Source: Mollicutes bacterium
GTDB lineage: Bacteria > Bacillota_I > Bacilli_A > RF39 > UBA660
Direction of reading: 5' to 3'
DNA length: 17,070 nt
Assembly (NCBI GenBank): GCA_012838395.1
Contig: DUPI01000068.1
Location: 1 to 17,070 of the forward strand
The notes beneath the pieces were generated by a model that saw only the letters and a list, made by a program, of their open reading frames with translations, was not told where the DNA came from and did no database searches. Of this stretch, positions 12,861 to 17,070 are shown piece after piece (position 1 is the first letter of the stretch; each line of letters begins with the position of its first letter). A program made the translations under genes and the position numbers.

Positions 12861-15248
12861 TTACTTATCTCTTAATTTAAGTCCTAATTTGTTCTCTACA
12901 TCACTTATTATTTTACTGAATACAACATTTACTTCTTCATCAGTTAAAGTTTTGGTCGGATCACTAAATACTAATGAGTAAGCAATCGATTTTTTATTTT
13001 TATCTAAATTCGGACCTTCATACACATCAAAAACATCTATATCAGTAAGTAATCGTCCACCTGATTTTTTAATTACCTTAATAATATCAGAAGAATTAAG
13101 ATGTTTATCAGCAATAAAAGCTACATCCTTATGAATTGATGGATATTTACTTAATTCCTTAAATTTTACATTACGTGTTTTAATAGTCATTATTTTATCT
13201 AAATCAAGTTCAAATACATAAACTGGTCTATTACTTTGATTGGGGTGAACCGCACCTAAGAACCCTACCTTATCAAGTCCGATTTTAATTGACGCACTTC
13301 TTCCAGGATGCATATCTTTTAATGGAACAACTTCCAAACTATAGCGATTGTTAAATCCTAAAAAATCTAGAAGATTTTCTATAATCCCCTTGGTTACATA
13401 AAAATCAACATCCATTTTTTTGTTCTGCCATTTATTTTCAAAATAAGTTCCACTTAATAATCCCGATAATGTATTAGTTTCAATATAATTGTCATCTTCC
13501 ATATAATATCTTGATCCTATTTCAAAAACATTTATATCTTTAATACTTCTAGCATCATTATAATGATAAACATTTAAGAGCGATGGTATTAAACTATTGC
13601 GCATAATTGATTTATCTTGGCTAATTGGATCATCTAATCTTACTAATTCTTTAGGTTCATTAACAAACTGGTCACTCATCTCTTCACTAATTAATGAATA
13701 AGTTATTACTTGTTTTAAGCCTAACGCTTCTAATCTTTTACGAATTCCTTTTACCAGTTGCATTTTAGGACTAATGGTACCTCGTTTCATAGTTGAAATT
13801 GGTAAAACTCCTACTACTTTATCATATCCAATTATTCTTCCAACTTCCTCAATTAAATCTTCTTTGACAGTCAAATCCAATCTTCTATCAGGAATAGAAA
13901 CTATAAATTGATCTTGTTCTATTTGATAATCAAACTTTAATTTATCAAATACATTAGCAACTTCTATACTTTCTAAATTCATTCCTAATATTGTATTAAT
14001 ATGATTTAAAGTAATATTTATTTTTTTATCCAAATATTCACAAGCATCGTGTTTTAATAATCCTGTCACTACTTCACCATTAGCATATTTATTTAATAAA
14101 TAACAGGCTCTTTGGATAGCAAATAAAGTCATTTCTTTATTAATACCTTTTTCAAAACGAGAACTTGATTCACTTCGCAATATTCTTTTGGCTGTATTTC
14201 TAATATTAGTAGGATTGAAAATCGCAGCTTCAATCATAATATTAACAGTTTCTTCCGTCACCTCTGTGTCAAATCCCCCCATAACACCCGCTAGTGCGAT
14301 AGGATTTTTACCATTAGTAATAACAATATCATTTTCGGTTAAAGTTCTAGGATTTTTATCAATTGTAACAATTTCTTCCCCATTATTAGCCATGCGTACT
14401 AAAATATTATTTCCTAATTTATCAGCATCAAAGAAATGAAGTGGTTGCCCGGTTTCTAACATCACATAATTACTAATATCAACAACATTATTAATAGGTC
14501 TAATACCGCAAGCCATTAGTCTATTTTTAATAAACCTTGGACTCTCACCAATCTTGACATTTTTAACTAGCTTAGCTAAATACATTGAACAATTGGGAGT
14601 AACTACTTCTAATTTGTGTTGACTGTTAATATCCTCTCCTGTTTCCTTTAACTCATTATTTGGATATTTAACATCAAGCCCGTATATAGCACCCACTTCA
14701 TAAGCCATCCCTAACATACTAAGTAAGTCACCACGATTAGATGTCAAATCAAAATCAATGACTTCATCATCATATCCTAAATAAGTAATAGCATCAACGC
14801 CTAGTGGTGCATCACTTTGAAGTACATGTATTCCTTCAATGTCTCCTTGAGATAAATATTTCTTTTCAATGCCCAACTCTAGAAGTGAGCAAATCATACC
14901 ATTTGAGTCAACGCCTCTAATTTGGGTTTTTTTAATAACAAAATCACCAGGTAAAGTAGCTCCCACTTTGGCAACAATCACTTTTTGATCCTTATCAACA
15001 TTAGGAGCGCCACAAACAATTTGATAAAGTTCTTTATCCCCTATATCCACCATACAAACACTTAGATTGTCAGAATTAGGGTGTTCACTTCGTGTTATTA
15101 CTTTTCCGATAACTAAATTGGTAGCAGTACTTATTTTAGTAATACTATCATATTCGTTACCCAAGAAAACCATTTTATTAGCTATCTCGTTAAAATCTTT
15201 ATCCTTAATGTTTATATAATCGTTTAAAAAACTTTTACTTACTTTCAT
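12861..15248 (-). CDS. pheT: Phenylalanyl-tRNA synthetase beta subunit
   Basis: PheT forms the alpha2-beta2 enzyme with PheS that charges tRNA-Phe. The 795-residue product has the full bacterial domain order: an N-terminal EMAP-like tRNA-binding domain (about 40-150; VIGKVITRSEHPNSDNLSVC), the B3/B4 editing region (about 200-390; RFIKNRLMACGIRPINNVVD), B5 (about 400-475; IPDRRLDLTVKEDLIEEVGR), a synthetase-like core, and the C-terminal FDX-ACB anticodon-binding domain (about 700-795). The ATG has GGAGGATACC upstream and overlaps the end of pheS by 14 nt. It ends 5 nt from the shared bidirectional terminator. Confidence 0.97.
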   Translation of the reverse strand: MKVSKSFLNDYINIKDKDFNEIANKMVFLGNEYDSITKISTATNLVIGKVITRSEHPNSDNLSVCMVDIGDKELYQIVCGAPNVDKDQKVIVAKVGATLPGDFVIKKTQIRGVDSNGMICSLLELGIEKKYLSQGDIEGIHVLQSDAPLGVDAITYLGYDDEVIDFDLTSNRGDLLSMLGMAYEVGAIYGLDVKYPNNELKETGEDINSQHKLEVVTPNCSMYLAKLVKNVKIGESPRFIKNRLMACGIRPINNVVDISNYVMLETGQPLHFFDADKLGNNILVRMANNGEEIVTIDKNPRTLTENDIVITNGKNPIALAGVMGGFDTEVTEETVNIMIEAAIFNPTNIRNTAKRILRSESSSRFEKGINKEMTLFAIQRACYLLNKYANGEVVTGLLKHDACEYLDKKINITLNHINTILGMNLESIEVANVFDKLKFDYQIEQDQFIVSIPDRRLDLTVKEDLIEEVGRIIGYDKVVGVLPISTMKRGTISPKMQLVKGIRKRLEALGLKQVITYSLISEEMSDQFVNEPKELVRLDDPISQDKSIMRNSLIPSLLNVYHYNDARSIKDINVFEIGSRYYMEDDNYIETNTLSGLLSGTYFENKWQNKKMDVDFYVTKGIIENLLDFLGFNNRYSLEVVPLKDMHPGRSASIKIGLDKVGFLGAVHPNQSNRPVYVFELDLDKIMTIKTRNVKFKELSKYPSIHKDVAFIADKHLNSSDIIKVIKKSGGRLLTDIDVFDVYEGPNLDKNKKSIAYSLVFSDPTKTLTDEEVNVVFSKIISDVENKLGLKLRDK

Positions 15249-16296
15249 TGGTATCCTCCTTTTCTAGACGGTCAAAGTTATCTAAAAAGTTCATGTTATT
15301 AACATAGAAATGGCGAATATCATTTATTCCATATTTTAACATCGCAATACGTTCTGCACCCATACCAAAGGCAAAACCGCTATACTTTTCTGGGTCATAA
15401 CCACAAGCCCTAAGAACGTTGGGGTGAACCATACCTGCTCCAAGTATTTCAATCCACCCTGTTTGTTTACAAAGTGGACAACCATTTCCACCACATTTAA
15501 AACAAGTTACATCCACTTCTAAACTTGGTTCTGTAAAAGGGAAAAAACTCGGACGTAATCTAATTTCACGATCATCACCAAATAATTTCCTTACTAACAC
15601 TTCGAGTGTTCCTTTTAAATGAGCCACACTAATATTTTCATCAACTACTAATCCTTCAATTTGCGTAAATTGATGAGAATGGGTCATATCATCATCATCT
15701 TTTCGATACACTTTTCCAGGACAAATAATTCTTATTGGTGTTTTATCTTTGTTACTATCCATAGTTCTAGCTTGAACTGGTGATGTCTGGGTACGCAGTA
15801 ACATCTCTGTAGTTATATAAAAACTATCTTGCATATCACGAGCTGGATGATCCTTAGCAAGGTTTAATTTTTCAAAGTTATATAAATCACTTTCAATTTC
15901 TGGGCCTTCAACTACATCATATCCCATACTAATGAATAACTCTTCAATTTCATCAATTACTAAGGTAAGTGGATGAATTGTTCCAACACTTATTTTAGTA
16001 CTAGGTAATGTAACATCAATCCATTCATCTTCTAGTTTTTTATCTAAAGCAACTTGTTCTAATCTTTTTTGGGTAGTTTCAAAAATATCATTAAAAAAAT
16101 TTTTAAAATCATTTAATAACATTCCAGCTTCTTTCTTTTCTGAATTAGCTAAACGACCTATTTCACTAGCTAGTTCAGATAATTTGCCCTTTTTACCTAA
16201 ATATGTAACTTTAAAATCCATTAATTGTTTTAAATTTGTAATATTTGGTATTTCAAGTTGAACTTCTGCTTTTAAATTTTCAATATTTTCTTTCAT
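15235..16296 (-). CDS. pheS: Phenylalanyl-tRNA synthetase alpha subunit
   Basis: PheS is the catalytic class II subunit. I place the start at ATG 16294-16296 (353 residues, MKENIENLKAEVQLEIPNIT) with a perfect AAGGAGG 7 nt upstream. An in-frame longer reading would run through the T-box terminator. Domains: an N-terminal coiled coil for tRNA contact (about 1-85), motif 1 region GYDVVEGPEIESDLYNF (125-141), motif 2 area LLRTQTSPVQARTM (166-179) and DDDMTHSHQFTQIEGLVVD, and motif 3 GMGAERIAMLKYGINDIRHF near the C-terminus. A CFKCGGNGCPLCKQTGW stretch adds four cysteines that may bind zinc. Expression is set by the phenylalanine T-box upstream. Confidence 0.97.
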   Translation of the reverse strand: MKENIENLKAEVQLEIPNITNLKQLMDFKVTYLGKKGKLSELASEIGRLANSEKKEAGMLLNDFKNFFNDIFETTQKRLEQVALDKKLEDEWIDVTLPSTKISVGTIHPLTLVIDEIEELFISMGYDVVEGPEIESDLYNFEKLNLAKDHPARDMQDSFYITTEMLLRTQTSPVQARTMDSNKDKTPIRIICPGKVYRKDDDDMTHSHQFTQIEGLVVDENISVAHLKGTLEVLVRKLFGDDREIRLRPSFFPFTEPSLEVDVTCFKCGGNGCPLCKQTGWIEILGAGMVHPNVLRACGYDPEKYSGFAFGMGAERIAMLKYGINDIRHFYVNNMNFLDNFDRLEKEDTNESK

Positions 16297-16532
16297 ACTA
16301 TTCCTCCTTATAAAAAAAACGTCCTTAATGTTAAGGACGTGATTACGCGGTACCACCTTAATTTGCAGATTACTCTACACACTTAATAACTAAAACGCGT
16401 TACCGTTATACTTTTCATATAAAGCTAGAAGGTGAATTCATAAAAGATTATTGTTAGTTTCCACCAACCACTAACTCTCTTTTAATAATTACTTTTATTA
16501 CTATGTCTTCATCATTGCTTTTCAATATCAAT
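16297..16532 (-). promoter_or_regulatory. Phenylalanine T-box leader of pheST
   Basis: A complete T-box riboswitch on the minus strand. Stem I begins near 16519 (AATGATGAAGACATAGTA), with the distal AAGAGAG..GGTTGGTGGAAAC region. The specifier loop GAATTCACC carries the Phe codon TTC at 16434-16436. The T-box core AAGGTGGTACCGCG has UGGU at 16352-16355, complementary to the ACCA end of tRNA-Phe. The antiterminator forms by TTAAGG pairing with CCTTAA; the terminator is listed separately. Uncharged tRNA-Phe should permit pheST transcription. Specifier, discriminator and downstream gene all agree. Confidence 0.95.
16312..16340 (-). terminator. Terminator of the phenylalanine T-box
   Basis: ACGTCCTTA (16332-16340) pairs with TAAGGACGT (16319-16327) around a 4-nt loop, followed by a run of T residues (16312-16318). 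Its 5' arm is the same CGTCCTTA used by the antiterminator, the standard T-box switch. Confidence 0.92.
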
Positions 16533-16538
16533 ATAGTA

Positions 16539-16567
16539 ATTATAACAAATAAATACTAAAAAAACAA
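16539..16567 (-). promoter_or_regulatory. Promoter of the pheST operon
   Basis: TATAAT (16539-16544) with TTGTTT (16562-16567) at 17-nt spacing on the minus strand. It starts transcription just before the T-box leader, in the gap after galE. Confidence 0.6.
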
Positions 16568-16573
16568 ACTTTT

Positions 16574-17070
16574 TTAATCCTTAATATTATTTTTCTTTCT
16601 AAAATCAATATCTGATTTTATTATATCACTTAATTTTAAATTAGGCTCCCAGCCTAGTAGCTCTTTAGCAAGTTTATTTGAAGCAATTAAAGTAGCTGGA
16701 TCACCCTCACGACGATCTCCAATTTCATAGTTTACTTTTCCATGTTTACTTACTTCATCTATTATTTCTTTTACAGTATATCCTTCATTTGAACCTAAAT
16801 TAGCCAGTAGTGATTTGTTATTATTAAAGATGTAAGCAGCACCTAAAACATGCGCTCGGGCTAAATCAGAAACATGAATATAATCTCTTACACAAGTACC
16901 ATCTTTCGTATCATAATCATCACCAAAAACAAACATTTTCTCTCTTATTCCTAACAAGGTTTGAACTGTTATCGGTATGAGATGAGTCATATTATCTTTA
17001 AGTAGACCAATCTCTAGTGAATCATCCGCACCAGCAACATTAAAATATCTAAAGATACAATAATTCATAT
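16574..17070 (-). CDS. galE: UDP-glucose 4-epimerase, C-terminal part (runs off the right edge)
   Basis: GalE interconverts UDP-glucose and UDP-galactose using bound NAD. Only the C-terminal half is present: FRYFNVAGAD (just inside the right edge), MTHLIPI, VFGDDYDTKDGTCVRDYIHV, the following SDLARAHVLGA, NLGSNEGYTVKEI, and RREGDPATLIASNKLAKELLGW near the end. These are the conserved substrate-binding blocks of the epimerase family. The NAD-binding Rossmann half and the catalytic YxxxK lie beyond the window; the ATG at 17066-17068 is an internal methionine, not the start. It ends 5 nt before the -35 of pheST. The downstream A/T-rich sequence gives at most a weak terminator. Confidence 0.92.
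   Translation of the reverse strand, partial: MNYCIFRYFNVAGADDSLEIGLLKDNMTHLIPITVQTLLGIREKMFVFGDDYDTKDGTCVRDYIHVSDLARAHVLGAAYIFNNNKSLLANLGSNEGYTVKEIIDEVSKHGKVNYEIGDRREGDPATLIASNKLAKELLGWEPNLKLSDIIKSDIDFRKKNNIKD

Noticed and set aside
16297..16356. Longer PheS start giving 373 residues
   Set aside because: The extra 20 codons are the T-box core and terminator; the ATG at 16296 has a perfect AAGGAGG.
1..17070. Mycoplasma-type genetic code
   Set aside because: TGA serves as a stop at the ends of the LOG gene and cdd, with four-base overlaps to the next start, and tryptophan is encoded by TGG in the synthetase genes.
1..17070. CRISPR arrays, tRNA or rRNA genes, insertion sequences
   Set aside because: No regularly spaced repeats, no cloverleaf-like sequences, and no transposase frames or terminal inverted repeats were seen.

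Overview
The window is AT-rich DNA (long A/T runs, third codon positions mostly A or T) from a member of the Firmicutes. TGA is a true stop: two genes end in TGA overlapping the next start, and tryptophan is TGG. This is therefore not the Mycoplasma code. Gene content (sepF, divIVA, murT/gatD, undecaprenol kinase) indicates a walled cell. Single-chain glycyl-tRNA synthetase, T-box leaders, yqfC/yqfD and the yqfC..era..yqzL-recO gene order point to Bacilli, most plausibly an Erysipelotrichia/RF39/Haloplasma-like lineage near the Mollicutes. That placement is inference from gene content.

Layout. All genes are on the minus strand except murT-gatD. Reading in the minus direction from the right edge: a partial galE; a complete phenylalanine T-box leader with pheS-pheT; a bidirectional terminator shared with the plus-strand murT-gatD pair; a small STAS-like gene; then a long housekeeping cluster yqfC-yqfD-vanZ-like-ybeY-dgkA-cdd-era-DUF1653; then yqzL-recO-yuiD-like; then a glycine T-box leader with a LOG-family gene and glyS; then an nfeD-stomatin pair; then sepF and the start of divIVA.

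How the genes work together. The cluster is the conserved Firmicutes block around era (ribosome maturation: ybeY, era; lipid carrier recycling: dgkA; pyrimidine salvage: cdd; recombinational repair: recO). The usual phoH and pgpH (yqfF) genes are missing and a VanZ-like membrane gene sits in their place. The two synthetase operons are controlled by T-boxes whose acceptor-binding bases match the expected tRNA discriminators (UGGU for tRNA-Phe, UGGA for tRNA-Gly). sepF and divIVA belong to septum placement and murT/gatD to peptidoglycan amidation.

Most unusual points. (1) The GatD homologue has lost both residues of the glutaminase dyad (Cys to Gly93, His to Ile189 by my hand alignment to Staphylococcus aureus GatD), and its partner MurT has also lost a conserved loop motif. 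(2) A decayed second copy of the 3' end of era lies just beyond the DUF1653 gene, as if that gene arrived by an insertion that rebuilt the era 3' end. (3) The glycine T-box has a very short leader with no recognisable Stem I or GGC specifier and an unusual terminator layout, and it controls a LOG-family gene ahead of glyS. I saw no transposons, CRISPR arrays, tRNA or rRNA genes.
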